Below, piece by piece: positions 42,952 to 51,921 of a stretch of 64,000 bases of DNA (within the stretch, counting starts at the first letter, position 1; the number at the start of each line of letters is the position of its first letter). The notes beneath the pieces were generated by a model. That model was not told where the DNA came from. It saw nothing but the letters and a program-made list of their open reading frames with translations, and did not search any database. A program made the translations under genes and the position numbers. This stretch comes from JAWWPG01 sp963820035. GTDB taxonomy: Bacteria; Actinomycetota; Actinomycetes; Propionibacteriales; Nocardioidaceae. The stretch spans positions 1 to 64,000 of the forward strand of contig CAWFYK010000008.1 of assembly GCA_963820035.1 (NCBI GenBank), written 5' to 3'.

Positions 42952-44148
42952 ATGACCAGCGACAACGCCGTCCCGCGATCCGATCAGAAGCGGGTCTATC
43001 TGCACATCGGGGCACCGAAGACGGGGACGACGTACCTCCAGCAGGTGCTGCTCGCGAACGCCGACAGACTGGCCACCCAGGGGGTGCTCTACCCCTACAG
43101 CGACTCCGGTCAGTCGTTCCGCTCCGCTCATGCTTTCTGTGGGACGACCTGGTTCGGTCACCCTCCCGACACGTTCATCGACGACTGGGAGGTCGTCGCG
43201 GAACGGGCGCGCACCTGGCAGGGCTCCCGGGTGATCCTGTCCAGCGAGCTGCTCGCGGGCGCACCTCGCAACCGCATCGACAAGGGCATCGGCCTGCTCG
43301 GCCCCGCCGAGATCCACGTGATCTTCTCGGCTCGCGACCTGGCCCGCCAGCTGGTCGCCGACTGGCAGGAGCACATCAAGCACCGGCACACCGTCACTCT
43401 TGAGACGTTCGTCGACGACCTGGTGGAGCTCGGACCGGAGGCCCCGGAGCCGTTCGGCACGATGTTCTGGGGCTTGCAGGACGCGGTGCGCGTGCTGGAG
43501 ACGTGGGTCGAGTTCGTGCCTCGCGACCGGATCCATGTGATCACGGTGCCCCAGCCCGGCGGTCCCAGTGATGCGCTGTGGAACCGGTTCTGCGACGTCA
43601 CCGGGCTCGACCCGCGTGGCTACGACACCGAGGCGCGCCGGACGAACCAGTCGATGGGCGTCTATGAGACGGAGCTGGTGCGGCGGATGAACTTCGGGGT
43701 GACGAAGCTTCCGGTCAGCGGCTACGACTCGCTGGTCCGGCTCTTCCTCGCGGAGAAGGTCCTCGGGGGCGGCTCGACGCGGCTGACACTGCCGCCGAAC
43801 CACGTGGACTGGGCCAAGAAGCGCTCTCGCACCCTCATCGACAAGCTCGCCGAGGCCGACTACCAGGTGGCCGGTGACCTGGAGGACCTGATGCCGAGCG
43901 ACCCGGTGACGCCGTACGTCTCCCCGACCGCCCTCACCGATGCCGACCTCGGCCCGCTCGCGGTCAAAGCGGCGACGGCCCTGCTCAACCAGGCGGGTCG
44001 GCTCCGGGCCAAGAACGTCCTGCTCCGGGAGGAGCTGGCCGGTCGCACGACGGCGGGGCGGCTCGACCGGCTCAACCCCCGGCGGCTGGCCGGCCGGGCG
44101 CGCCAGCGGGTACGACGGGCCGCCCACCTGGCGACCCGGAAGGCCTGA
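42952..44148 (+). CDS. PAPS-type sulfotransferase-like protein (first of two)
   Basis: 398 residues. The N-terminal P-loop-like motif VYLHIGAPKTGTTYLQQVLL is the 5'-phosphosulfate-binding loop of sulfotransferases; VILSSELLAG and VIFSARDLARQLVADWQEHI (RDL region for the 3'-phosphate) follow. The C-terminal 80 residues are helical and basic (RLRAKNVLLREELAGRT). Family members transfer sulfate to sugars or lipids; the substrate is unknown. GGAG precedes the ATG at 42952 by five bases. It is divergent from glfT2 and convergent with a paralogue. Confidence 0.82.
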   Translation: MTSDNAVPRSDQKRVYLHIGAPKTGTTYLQQVLLANADRLATQGVLYPYSDSGQSFRSAHAFCGTTWFGHPPDTFIDDWEVVAERARTWQGSRVILSSELLAGAPRNRIDKGIGLLGPAEIHVIFSARDLARQLVADWQEHIKHRHTVTLETFVDDLVELGPEAPEPFGTMFWGLQDAVRVLETWVEFVPRDRIHVITVPQPGGPSDALWNRFCDVTGLDPRGYDTEARRTNQSMGVYETELVRRMNFGVTKLPVSGYDSLVRLFLAEKVLGGGSTRLTLPPNHVDWAKKRSRTLIDKLAEADYQVAGDLEDLMPSDPVTPYVSPTALTDADLGPLAVKAATALLNQAGRLRAKNVLLREELAGRTTAGRLDRLNPRRLAGRARQRVRRAAHLATRKA

Positions 44149-44218
44149 GCCGGGCGGTGGCTGCTTCTCGAGCGCAAACTCGACCACAACCTGCCGAATC
44201 GCCAGACGCCTGCTGCAA

Positions 44219-44270
44219 AGTGGAACAGTTCGGGGCTCAGATCGCGATGTGAGCCCCGAAACGTTCCACT
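44219..44270. terminator. Large inverted repeat between convergent sulfotransferase genes
   Basis: Arms of 21 bases at 44219-44239 and 44250-44270 pair with two mismatches around a ten-base loop (AGTGGAAC...GGGGCTCA / TGAGCCCC...GTTCCACT). The site lies between two convergent genes and is a good candidate for a bidirectional terminator. It is unusually long for this chromosome and could also be a small mobile palindromic element. Confidence 0.6.
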
Positions 44271-44317
44271 CTGTCTGCACATCCGCACCCGGCAGCTCGT
44301 CCGGCCGGGGACGGCCG

Positions 44318-45472
44318 CTACTTGGGAGAGCTGCGGGACCTGAAGCGGCGGCGGACCGTGCTGCGGAGCAGCTCGGTGACCTGTCGGAAGCTGCCCGGCT
44401 CCAGGAGCTGGCGCAGGGACGGCTGTGGCGGCAGCATCGGCGCTCGGTTGCGCTGCGCGGTGAGGCGAGCGACCACCTGGAGCGAGACATCGAGCAGCTC
44501 GCGATCGGTCACGTCGCTCGGCTGCGGGGCGGGCCTGGCGGACTCGACCGCTGGAACCTCCAGGTCGCGGAGGTCACCCACAACGGTGACGCCGGACCTC
44601 TCGAGCAGCTCGAGCTGCTCGAGGGTGATGGCTGCCAGATCTGGCTGCCAGGCCGGCGGCACGGTGATGCGGTGCTGCTGGTCGATCGGTGCCAGCACCC
44701 CCTCCACGAGCTGCCGCTTGACGACCCTCTCGTACTGCGGCCAGTCCAGCTCGTCCTTCAACAGCGGATTGAGCCGACGGAGCAGCTCTGCCTCGGTGAC
44801 CCCGAGCGACGTGTTGCCGGCGCTGCGAGCGAACGAGTAGTCCAGGTCGGGCAGCTCCGTCGCCCGCGCGAAACGACGCCACAGCTCGAGCTTCTCGGCG
44901 CCGCTCGGCGGGACGGTGACGAGGCAGACCCTGGCGATGCCGACCACATCGGCCCAGCGGCTGACGAGGGCGGCCGTGTCCTGGGCCCGCCAGAACCCGC
45001 CGGTGAGCCTTCCCTTCCGCCGCCACGACGAGAAGACCTGCGCAAGGAACTCGTCGTAGCCCCTCTCACCACGGTTCTTGACGCTCTCCTGCCAGACCGC
45101 CGGGACCTGCCGGGCAAGGTCGCGGCAGGTGACGACGACCCGCACGTCGTCGGTCGTGAAGCTGTGCACCGCCCGGTCGATGTGCTCCGGCTTGGCATGG
45201 GCCAGGGTCTCGTGCGAGATCAGGGCATTGCCCGCGAAGGCGTCGACCTGCGCGACGAGCCGCCCCCAGGAGCCCTCCAGCCCGTCGTAGGTGTGACCCT
45301 TGAACGTCGTGCCTCGCAGGTCGAGCGAGCCCAGGAACTGCGAGCCCGGTTTCACCCCTGGGTAGCGGACACCGTGCCTCTCCAGCAGTTCACGGTTGGT
45401 GAACAGAGTGCGCTGCAGGTACGTCGTGCCGGTCTTGGCGATCCCGACGTGAAGGTAGACCCGACGAGCCAC
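44318..45472 (-). CDS. PAPS-type sulfotransferase-like protein (second of two)
   Basis: 384 residues. VYLHVGIAKTGTTYLQRTLF matches the phosphosulfate-binding loop of the paralogue at 42952; ALISHETLAHA and VVVTCRDLARQVPAVWQESV correspond in order and spacing. Both proteins share the helical C-terminal half and basic tail. GGGAGG lies five bases before the GTG at 45472, which fixes the start. The pair next to a galactofuranosyltransferase suggests sulfation of a surface glycan or glycolipid; this is inference. The gene ends at the shared inverted repeat. Confidence 0.82.
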   Translation of the reverse strand: MARRVYLHVGIAKTGTTYLQRTLFTNRELLERHGVRYPGVKPGSQFLGSLDLRGTTFKGHTYDGLEGSWGRLVAQVDAFAGNALISHETLAHAKPEHIDRAVHSFTTDDVRVVVTCRDLARQVPAVWQESVKNRGERGYDEFLAQVFSSWRRKGRLTGGFWRAQDTAALVSRWADVVGIARVCLVTVPPSGAEKLELWRRFARATELPDLDYSFARSAGNTSLGVTEAELLRRLNPLLKDELDWPQYERVVKRQLVEGVLAPIDQQHRITVPPAWQPDLAAITLEQLELLERSGVTVVGDLRDLEVPAVESARPAPQPSDVTDRELLDVSLQVVARLTAQRNRAPMLPPQPSLRQLLEPGSFRQVTELLRSTVRRRFRSRSSPK

Positions 45473-45488
45473 GCACGCCTCCCGCGAC

Positions 45489-47819
45489 TCAGGCTGACGC
45501 CGGCGCCGACTTCTCGCTGTCGACGTCGCCGATCGCGACCGGACGACGCTTCGAGATGTAGACCGCGACCGCAATGACCGCTGCCGCGCCGAGCGAGATC
45601 AGGAGGCGGAGCCAGGTGCGCTCGTCGGTCCCGAAGCTCATCTTGACGATCGACGGGACGACCAGCAGCGAGACCAGGTTCATCACCTTGAGCAAGGGGT
45701 TGATCGACGGGCCGGCGGTGTCCTTGAACGGGTCCCCTACGGTGTCGCCGATGATCGTCGCCTCGTGCGCCGACGAGCCCTTGCCGCCGTAGATGCCGTC
45801 CTCGACGAGCTTCTTCGCGTTGTCCCAGGACCCACCGGAGTTGGCCAGGAAGATCGCCATCAGCACGCCCGTCACGATCGCGCCCGCGAGGTAGGCCCCG
45901 AGCGACCCGACACCCAACCCGAAGCCGACCGCGACGGGAGCCAGGATGGCCAGCAGACCCGGTGTGGCCAGCTCGCGGAGGGAGTCCCGGGTGCAGATGT
46001 CGACGACCTTGCCGTACTCCGGACGGCCGGTGCCCTCCATGATGCCGGGGATCTCGCGGAACTGTCGGCGCACCTCGAACACCACGGCACCCGCCGCGCG
46101 GCCGACCGCGTTGATCGCCAGACCCGAGAAGAGGAACACGACAGCGCCACCGATCAGCAGCCCGACCAGATTGGCCGGGTCGGAGGCGTCGATGACGCCG
46201 TGCAGGCTCATCAGGTCGTGGGCCGACAGACTGGCCGGGTTGGTGATGCCCGCCTCGTTGGCGGCCGTGCCGATCGCGTCGCGGAACGAGCCGAACAGCG
46301 CGGTCGCGGCGAGTACGGCGGTGGCGATCGCGATTCCCTTGGTGATGGCCTTCGTCGTGTTGCCGACGGCGTCGAGCTCGGTGAGGATCGCGGCGCCCTT
46401 CTCGTCGACCTCACCGGACATCTCCGCGATGCCCTGGGCGTTGTCGGAGACGGGGCCGAAGGTGTCCATGGCCACGATGACGCCGACCGTGGTCAGCAGT
46501 CCGGTGCCGGACAGGGCCACGGCGAACAGGGCGACCGTGATCGACCCGCCACCGAGGAGGAACGCGCCGTAGAGCGCAGCGGCGATCACCAGCGCCGTGT
46601 AGACCGCGGACTCGTAGCCCACGGAGATGCCGGCGAGGATGACGGTCGCCGCACCGGTCAGCGACGTCTTGGCCACGTCCTTGACCGGACGGTGCTCGGT
46701 CCCGGTGAAGTAGCCGGTGAGCGACAGGATCACGGCGGCCAGGACGATCCCGATGTAGACGGAGGTGATCGCGATGCCCCGCGGGTTGCCGGTCGCGCCG
46801 AAGGCGGTGGAGTTGTCCAGGCCGGCGAAGCTCGTCGGCAGGTAGGCGAAGGCCGCGATCGCACACAGGATCGCCGACACGAAGGCCGAGATGTAGAAGG
46901 AGCGGTTGATCGTGCGCAGACCACCCTCACCCTCGCGCGGCCGGGTCAGGTAGACGCCCAGGATCGCGGTCACAGCGCCGATCGCGGGAACGATCAGCGG
47001 GAAGACCAGCCCCTGGTTGCCGAATGCCACCTTGCCGAGGATCAGGGCCGCGACCAGGGTGACGGCGTAGGACTCGAAAAGATCGGCCGCCATACCGGCA
47101 CAGTCGCCCACGTTGTCGCCGACGTTGTCGGCGATGGTGGCCGGGTTGCGTGGGTCGTCCTCCGGGATGTTCTGCTCGACCTTGCCGACCAGGTCGGCGC
47201 CGACGTCGGCGGCCTTCGTGAAGATTCCGCCACCGACCCTCATGAACATCGCGAGCAGGGCGGCGCCGAAGCCGAATCCCTCGAGCACCGAGGGGGCGTC
47301 ACTCTTGTAGATGAGCACCACGAGGGACGCGCCGAGCAGACCGAGTCCCACGGTCGCCATTCCGACGGCACCACCGGTGCGGAATGCGACACGCATGGCC
47401 GGGTCGCGACCGGTCGTCTGGGCGGCGTGGGCAACGCGTTGGTTCGCCTTCACGGCGAGCGACATGCCCATATAGCCGATCGAGGCGGAGAAACCGGCCC
47501 CCAGCAGGAAGAAGATGGACCTGCCGATGCGGACCGACGCGTCGCCGGGAAGCACGAAGAGGACCAGGAAGGCGATCACGGCGAAGATGGCGACCGTCTT
47601 GAACTGGCGCGTGAGGTAGGCCTGGGCTCCCTCCTCCACCGCCGTTGCGATCTCTTTCATCTTCGGTGAGCCCTCGGGAGCGGCCAGCACCTCCTTGCGG
47701 AACAGCACGCCCATGGCGAGAGCCACCAAGGCGACGACGGCGACCAGGACGACGAGGACGAGGTTGCCTCCCGACAGCGATACGCCCGAATCAGTGGCGG
47801 CGAGAGAGAGCCCGGACAT
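45489..47819 (-). CDS. hppA: Membrane-bound proton-pumping pyrophosphatase, K+-independent type
   Basis: 776 residues with about 16 membrane helices. It hydrolyses pyrophosphate and pumps H+. Substrate site motifs are DVGADLVGKVEQNIPEDDPR, NVGDNVGDCAGMAADLFESY and KAADVGAD in helix loops, plus DNAQGIAEMSG and GGSWDNAKKLVEDG. The determinant of K+ use reads GNTTKAITKG: Lys and Thr instead of Ala and Gly/Ala, which marks the K+-independent H+-PPase class. The ATG at 47819 has GGAGG seven bases upstream. In Streptomyces hppA also lies next to bldG. Confidence 0.95.
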   Translation of the reverse strand: MSGLSLAATDSGVSLSGGNLVLVVLVAVVALVALAMGVLFRKEVLAAPEGSPKMKEIATAVEEGAQAYLTRQFKTVAIFAVIAFLVLFVLPGDASVRIGRSIFFLLGAGFSASIGYMGMSLAVKANQRVAHAAQTTGRDPAMRVAFRTGGAVGMATVGLGLLGASLVVLIYKSDAPSVLEGFGFGAALLAMFMRVGGGIFTKAADVGADLVGKVEQNIPEDDPRNPATIADNVGDNVGDCAGMAADLFESYAVTLVAALILGKVAFGNQGLVFPLIVPAIGAVTAILGVYLTRPREGEGGLRTINRSFYISAFVSAILCAIAAFAYLPTSFAGLDNSTAFGATGNPRGIAITSVYIGIVLAAVILSLTGYFTGTEHRPVKDVAKTSLTGAATVILAGISVGYESAVYTALVIAAALYGAFLLGGGSITVALFAVALSGTGLLTTVGVIVAMDTFGPVSDNAQGIAEMSGEVDEKGAAILTELDAVGNTTKAITKGIAIATAVLAATALFGSFRDAIGTAANEAGITNPASLSAHDLMSLHGVIDASDPANLVGLLIGGAVVFLFSGLAINAVGRAAGAVVFEVRRQFREIPGIMEGTGRPEYGKVVDICTRDSLRELATPGLLAILAPVAVGFGLGVGSLGAYLAGAIVTGVLMAIFLANSGGSWDNAKKLVEDGIYGGKGSSAHEATIIGDTVGDPFKDTAGPSINPLLKVMNLVSLLVVPSIVKMSFGTDERTWLRLLISLGAAAVIAVAVYISKRRPVAIGDVDSEKSAPASA

Positions 47820-47866
47820 CCAAATACCTCCACTAAGGGCAATTCGCCCCTGCTCTTGTGGTGTGC

Positions 47867-47880
47867 GTGAGTCGACTCAC
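47867..47880. promoter_or_regulatory. 14-bp perfect palindrome upstream of hppA
   Basis: GTGAGTCGACTCAC lies 48 bases before the hppA ATG and 89 bases after the bldG-like stop. A perfect palindrome of this length in a promoter region suggests an operator for a dimeric regulator. Confidence 0.5.
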
Positions 47881-47968
47881 AGGACGTGACCGCCGGAGTC
47901 TAGCGAGGCCCGAGGCAGCGGACGGGGGCACCCCCATCCCGCGGCGTGGCGGCCACGACCGGCTCCTG

Positions 47969-48313
47969 TCAGAGCGCCCCGCCGCCGGTCGCAGCAGCGA
48001 CGGTGGCGTGGATGTCGAAGACCTTCTCGAGGCCGGTGATCTTGAACACCCGCAGCAACCCGTCCTGACCGCAGACGAGGCTCATCCTGCCTCCGGTCGC
48101 CCGGATCCGCTTGAGCACGCCCACCAGGACGCCCAGGCCGGTCGAGTCGATGAAGTCGACATTGTCGAGGTCGACGACCAGCGTGCGGACGCCGCCGTCG
48201 ACGAGGGAGACGAGCCGTTCTCGCAGTTTGGGGGACGTGTAGACGTCGATCTCGCCGGCGACGTCAAGGATCAGCACCCCGTCGCTCTCGCGAGTGCTGA
48301 GCGCCAGCTCCAT
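47969..48313 (-). CDS. bldG: STAS-domain anti-sigma factor antagonist, BldG-like
   Basis: 114 residues from the ATG at 48313: MELALSTRESDG, AGEIDVYTSPKLRERLVSLV, the phosphorylation motif VDFIDSTGLGVLVGVLKRIR (Ser in DSTGLG), and ITGLEKVFDIHATV. This matches BldG of Streptomyces closely in pattern and length, and its neighbours (hppA and topA on one side, the DUF1998-type helicase on the other) are the same. BldG controls sigma factors through partner switching and is needed for development. A TTG at 48376 would add 21 residues but seems unlikely. No partner anti-sigma factor gene (ApgA-type) is adjacent, unlike in Streptomyces. Confidence 0.85.
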   Translation of the reverse strand: MELALSTRESDGVLILDVAGEIDVYTSPKLRERLVSLVDGGVRTLVVDLDNVDFIDSTGLGVLVGVLKRIRATGGRMSLVCGQDGLLRVFKITGLEKVFDIHATVAAATGGGAL

Positions 48314-48423
48314 CGCCTCGGGTCCTTCCGACCGGTCGGGCGCGACCGTCACCACAGTCTGCGCTGAAGCATTCAACCACGTTGTCGGAGCCGGCTTGGG
48401 ACAAGTGCGAAGATGGGGCCATC

Positions 48424-50805
48424 GTGACTCGGCCCCCTCGTGCCTTCGACCCCGGGACGACGGCGCTCCGGCTCGCTGCCGGGCCTCGCCGCAGCGATCG
48501 ACTCACCCACCTGGAGCTACGTCCGGCCCGCACCGCACACCCGGCGCCGTGGCCGGTCTGGGCCCACCGCGACGTCATCGAGGCGCTGAAAGCGACCGGG
48601 GTCGAGCGCCCCTGGACCCACCAGGTCGCCGCCGCCGAGCACGCCTGGAGCGGTCGCCATACGGTGGTGTCCACCGGGACCGCCTCCGGCAAGTCGCTCG
48701 CCTACCTGCTCCCGGCCCTCTCGGCCATCGCCCACAGTGTCGGCGATGCTGGCACGCGCGGAGCGACCGTGCTCTATCTCTCGCCCACCAAGGCGCTCGC
48801 CCGCGACCAGCTCGCCGCGGTCCGGCGTCTCGACATCCCGGGCGTTCGCGGCGCCGCCTTCGACGGTGACGCGCTGCCGGATGAGCGCGACTGGGCACGC
48901 AACCATGCGACCTACCTCGTCACCAACCCCGACATGCTCCATCGCACCATGCTGCCGAGCCACGCGAGATGGGCGGAGTTCTGGGCGGACCTCCGTTTCG
49001 TCGTGATCGACGAGTGCCACTACTACCGCGGCGTGTTCGGCGGCCATGTCGCCCAGATCGTCCGTCGGCTACGGCGGGTCGCCGCGCACTACGGCAGCGC
49101 ACCGACCTTCGTCGTCGCCTCGGCGACGGTCGCGGAACCCGACGTCACCGCCGGGCGGCTCATCGGCGTTCCCGTGGTCGCCGTGACGGACGACGGGGCT
49201 CCCCACGGGGCCACGGCTCTGGCGCTGTGGGAGCCGCCGCTCACCGCCGTCACAGGAGAGCGAGGCGCTCCCGTACGGCGGTCCGCCGTCGCCGAGGCCG
49301 CAGACCTGGTCGCCGACCTGGTCGCCGAAGGTGTTCGCACCCTCGCCTTCGTCCGGAGCCGGCACGGCGCCGAGATCCTCGCTCTGCAGGCCAGGTCGGC
49401 GCTCACAGAGGTCGACCCGGCACTCGCCGGGAGGGTCGCCTCCTACCGTGGCGGCTACCTGCCGGAGGACAGACGGGAGATCGAGGGTCGGCTCCGAGCC
49501 GGCGAGCTGATGGCGGTCGCGGCGACCAACGCACTCGAGCTGGGCATCGACATCGCCGGCCTGGACGCGGTGGTGATGGCCGGATATCCCGGCACCAGGG
49601 CGTCCTTATGGCAACAGGCCGGTCGCGCCGGTCGCGCCAGCACCGGCGGCCTCGGGATCCTGGTCGCCCGCGACGACCCGTTGGACACCTACCTGGTCAC
49701 GCATCCGAAGGTACTGCTCGACGCCCCTGTCGAGGCGACGGTCTTCGACTCGGGCAACCCCTACGTCGTCGCCCCGCACCTGTGCGCGGCGGCCCAGGAG
49801 CTGCCGCTGACCGAGGCGGATCTGGACCTGTTCGACGGGGACACCCTCGCCCTGGTCACCTCCCTCGTGGAGGCAGGATACCTTCGGCGGCGTACCCGCG
49901 GATGGTTCTGGACGCGCCGCGACAAGGCCTCGGGCCTCGCCGACATCAGGTCCACCGGGGGAAACCCCGTCCGTGTCGTGGAGGCGCCGACCGGCCGCCT
50001 GGTGGGCACCGTGGACCACGCGGCCGCCGACACGAGCGTCCACACCGGCTCGGTCTACGTGCATCTCGGCGAGACCTACCTCGTCGAGCGCTACGACGTC
50101 AACGAGGGGATCGCGCTCGTGAACAAGGCCGATCCCGACTACTCCACCAGTGCGCGGGTCGTGACGGACATCAGCATCCTCGAGCCGAACCTGGAGTCGA
50201 CCTGGGGACCAGGCGACCTGTCGTTCGGGACGGTGGAGGTCTCGTCCCAGGCCGTCGGATATCTGAAGCGTCGCATCGCGACTGGCGAGGTGCTCGGGGA
50301 GGAGCCCCTGGACCTGCCGCGGCGGCAGCTGCGCACGAAGGCCGTCTGGTGGACGTTGACCGACGACCAGGTGGCTGGGGCCGGGGTCGACCCGGCCGCC
50401 GTCCCCGGTGGGGTGCATGCCGCCGAGCACGCGGCCATCGGCCTGCTTCCGCTGTTCGCCACGTGCGACCGATGGGACATCGGCGGGGTGTCGACGGCGC
50501 TGCACCCGGACACGGGCAGGCTCACGGTGTTCGTCTACGACGGGCATCCGGGAGGTGCCGGCTTCGCCGAGCGGGGCTACGTCGCGGCGCGGGCCTGGCT
50601 GACGGCGACCCGGGATGCGATCGTCGCCTGCAGGTGCGACGACGGGTGCCCCTCGTGTGTGCAGTCACCCAAGTGCGGCAACGCCAACAACCCGCTCGAC
50701 AAGTGGGCGGCCGTCGCGTTGCTCACCACACTTCTTCGCGGCTCGGCCGAGCTGGCCGTCGGGGGCCACGACCGGCTGACCGACCGCTCGGCTGGCCACC
50801 TGTGA
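48424..50805 (+). CDS. DEAD/DEAH-type helicase with DUF1998 (MrfA-like)
   Basis: 793 residues from the GTG at 48424; a TTG at 48382 would add 14 residues. Helicase motifs: Walker A STGTASGKSLAYLL, motif Ib region VTNPDMLHRTML, DECH box FVVIDECHYYRGVFGGH, SATVAEP, and motif VI QQAGRAGRAS. The C-terminal DUF1998 domain carries the four-cysteine iron/zinc cluster CRCDDGCPSCVQSPKCGN. Relatives such as MrfA take part in repair of mitomycin-type DNA damage. It is divergent from the bldG-like gene, the order found across actinobacteria. Confidence 0.93.
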   Translation: MTRPPRAFDPGTTALRLAAGPRRSDRLTHLELRPARTAHPAPWPVWAHRDVIEALKATGVERPWTHQVAAAEHAWSGRHTVVSTGTASGKSLAYLLPALSAIAHSVGDAGTRGATVLYLSPTKALARDQLAAVRRLDIPGVRGAAFDGDALPDERDWARNHATYLVTNPDMLHRTMLPSHARWAEFWADLRFVVIDECHYYRGVFGGHVAQIVRRLRRVAAHYGSAPTFVVASATVAEPDVTAGRLIGVPVVAVTDDGAPHGATALALWEPPLTAVTGERGAPVRRSAVAEAADLVADLVAEGVRTLAFVRSRHGAEILALQARSALTEVDPALAGRVASYRGGYLPEDRREIEGRLRAGELMAVAATNALELGIDIAGLDAVVMAGYPGTRASLWQQAGRAGRASTGGLGILVARDDPLDTYLVTHPKVLLDAPVEATVFDSGNPYVVAPHLCAAAQELPLTEADLDLFDGDTLALVTSLVEAGYLRRRTRGWFWTRRDKASGLADIRSTGGNPVRVVEAPTGRLVGTVDHAAADTSVHTGSVYVHLGETYLVERYDVNEGIALVNKADPDYSTSARVVTDISILEPNLESTWGPGDLSFGTVEVSSQAVGYLKRRIATGEVLGEEPLDLPRRQLRTKAVWWTLTDDQVAGAGVDPAAVPGGVHAAEHAAIGLLPLFATCDRWDIGGVSTALHPDTGRLTVFVYDGHPGGAGFAERGYVAARAWLTATRDAIVACRCDDGCPSCVQSPKCGNANNPLDKWAAVALLTTLLRGSAELAVGGHDRLTDRSAGHL

Positions 50806-50944
50806 CGTGACTCACCCAATCCGAACAACGCCAACAGGATGGCGCCCGAGTCTGACGGCCGTGGTGCACGAGACGAGAGCACGGGAAGCCCAATTCGCCA
50901 TGGGCCCGTCACATCACACAGCACCACCGGGCTGGACACCTGGA

Positions 50945-51310
50945 TCACACAGGTCCGGCACGAGCCTCCCCTGACACCCACGGGTGAAGGCCGAACGGTA
51001 GGTCAAGACGGGCCCGCACCACGACGAGCACGTCGTCGCCGTCGACCCGACACCGGACGAGCGTCACTTCGTTCGCCGCCGACACGGCAGCAGCCGCGGG
51101 GCAGGGGTCCCCGCCGCGCTGCAGACGTGCCGCCGCCGACAAGGCGGCCAGATCCGCGGCGCCGTCGACGTGGTGCTGCGAGGCCTCGGCAGCCGCCACG
51201 AGAGCCCCGATGGCACCGACCGTCAGGCAGAGGAACATCCACGCAACGGCCCACACCGTGGCGATCCCGTGCTGGGTCCGACCACCCCGGTCACCGGCTC
51301 GCGGACGCAT
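50945..51310 (-). CDS. Rv3654c-like TadE/G-type protein
   Basis: 121 residues. A positively charged start is followed by one membrane helix (IATVWAVAWMFLCLTVGAIG) and an extracytoplasmic domain with two cysteines (GGDPCPAAAAVSA, VRCRVDGDDVLVVV). This is the pattern of the small last gene of actinobacterial tad operons (Rv3654c family), related to TadG/TadE pseudopilins. Its ATG at 51310 lies 20 bases inside the end of the tadE gene, so the two are coupled. Probable role: minor component of the Flp pilus. Confidence 0.85.
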   Translation of the reverse strand: MRPRAGDRGGRTQHGIATVWAVAWMFLCLTVGAIGALVAAAEASQHHVDGAADLAALSAAARLQRGGDPCPAAAAVSAANEVTLVRCRVDGDDVLVVVRARLDLPFGLHPWVSGEARAGPV

Positions 51311-51677
51311 CCTCGGCCTCCACGCTGGAGCTGGAGCTCACGGTCACCGACGGCAGCGGTACGAGCAGCCAGCCGGGTGGCGAGACCCGCTCCGTCACGG
51401 TCACCGAGACCAAACCGCCGCTACGTCGCACCACCACGCCGGCGCCCGAGCCCGCCGTACGTCGCGCAGCCGCGGCGGCGGCCGTGTCGTCATCGCCGCG
51501 TGCGACCGCGCGGGCCGCATCTCGCGCGGCGTCGACGACCCTCACCTCGGCGATCCCGACGGTCATCAGCCAGACCAGCGCGAGCGCGAAGATCGCGATG
51601 AGCGGCAGCACCAACGCGGCCTCTGCCGTCACCATCCCGTTCTGCGAGCGGCGCGTTGGCAGGTGTGCCCGTCTCAC
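51291..51677 (-). CDS. tadE: TadE-family minor pilin
   Basis: 128 residues from a GTG at 51677 that overlaps the stop of the pilin gene before it (GTGA). Residues 13-40 carry the pilin-like signal GMVTAEAALVLPLIAIFALA with the conserved Glu at position 5 after the likely cleavage site, then RVVDAARDAARAVARGD, typical of TadE. The outer domain is beta-rich. It probably initiates or caps the Flp pilus. Equivalent to Rv3655c. Confidence 0.87.
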   Translation of the reverse strand: MRRAHLPTRRSQNGMVTAEAALVLPLIAIFALALVWLMTVGIAEVRVVDAARDAARAVARGDDDTAAAAAARRTAGSGAGVVVRRSGGLVSVTVTERVSPPGWLLVPLPSVTVSSSSSVEAEDASASR

Positions 51678-51856
51678 AGCAGGAAGCCGAACTTGAGCTC
51701 GAAGATCTTGGCGAAGATCTGCACGAGCATGCCCCGCCAGCCGGTCAGGATCTGGAGCAGGACGCACGCGAAACCGCAGGCAGCCACCGTCCCCAGCGCG
51801 TACTCGGCCGTGTTCATCCCGTCCTCCGACCGCACGGGCGTCGCAGGAAGCTGCAT
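51674..51856 (-). CDS. DUF4244 Flp-type pilin (second copy)
   Basis: 60 residues: a short leader MQLPATPVRSEDG, then MNTAEYALGTVAACGFACVL as the hydrophobic pilin helix with Glu at position 5 of the mature form, ending in a short tail (IFAKIFELKFGFLL). This is the DUF4244 pilin found in actinobacterial tad operons (Rv3656c-like). AGGAGT lies six bases before the ATG at 51856. A paralogue precedes it by 65 bases. The mature pilin would be exported and polymerised by TadA/TadB/TadC. Confidence 0.85.
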   Translation of the reverse strand: MQLPATPVRSEDGMNTAEYALGTVAACGFACVLLQILTGWRGMLVQIFAKIFELKFGFLL

Positions 51857-51921
51857 GTGCACACTCCTTTCGCTGCGTGGGGTGCGGCACGCACGCGAGC
51901 CCCACCCCACTCGGCCGGGAC

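Noticed and set aside
45765..47669. 634-residue open frame antisense to hppA
   Set aside because: Composition is typical of antisense GC-rich shadow frames; hppA on the other strand is certain.
48376..48424. Longer starts for the bldG-like gene (48376) and the helicase (48382)
   Set aside because: Both are TTG without ribosome sites and add residues outside the family pattern; internal starts at 48313 and 48424 fit better, though the helicase start stays uncertain.
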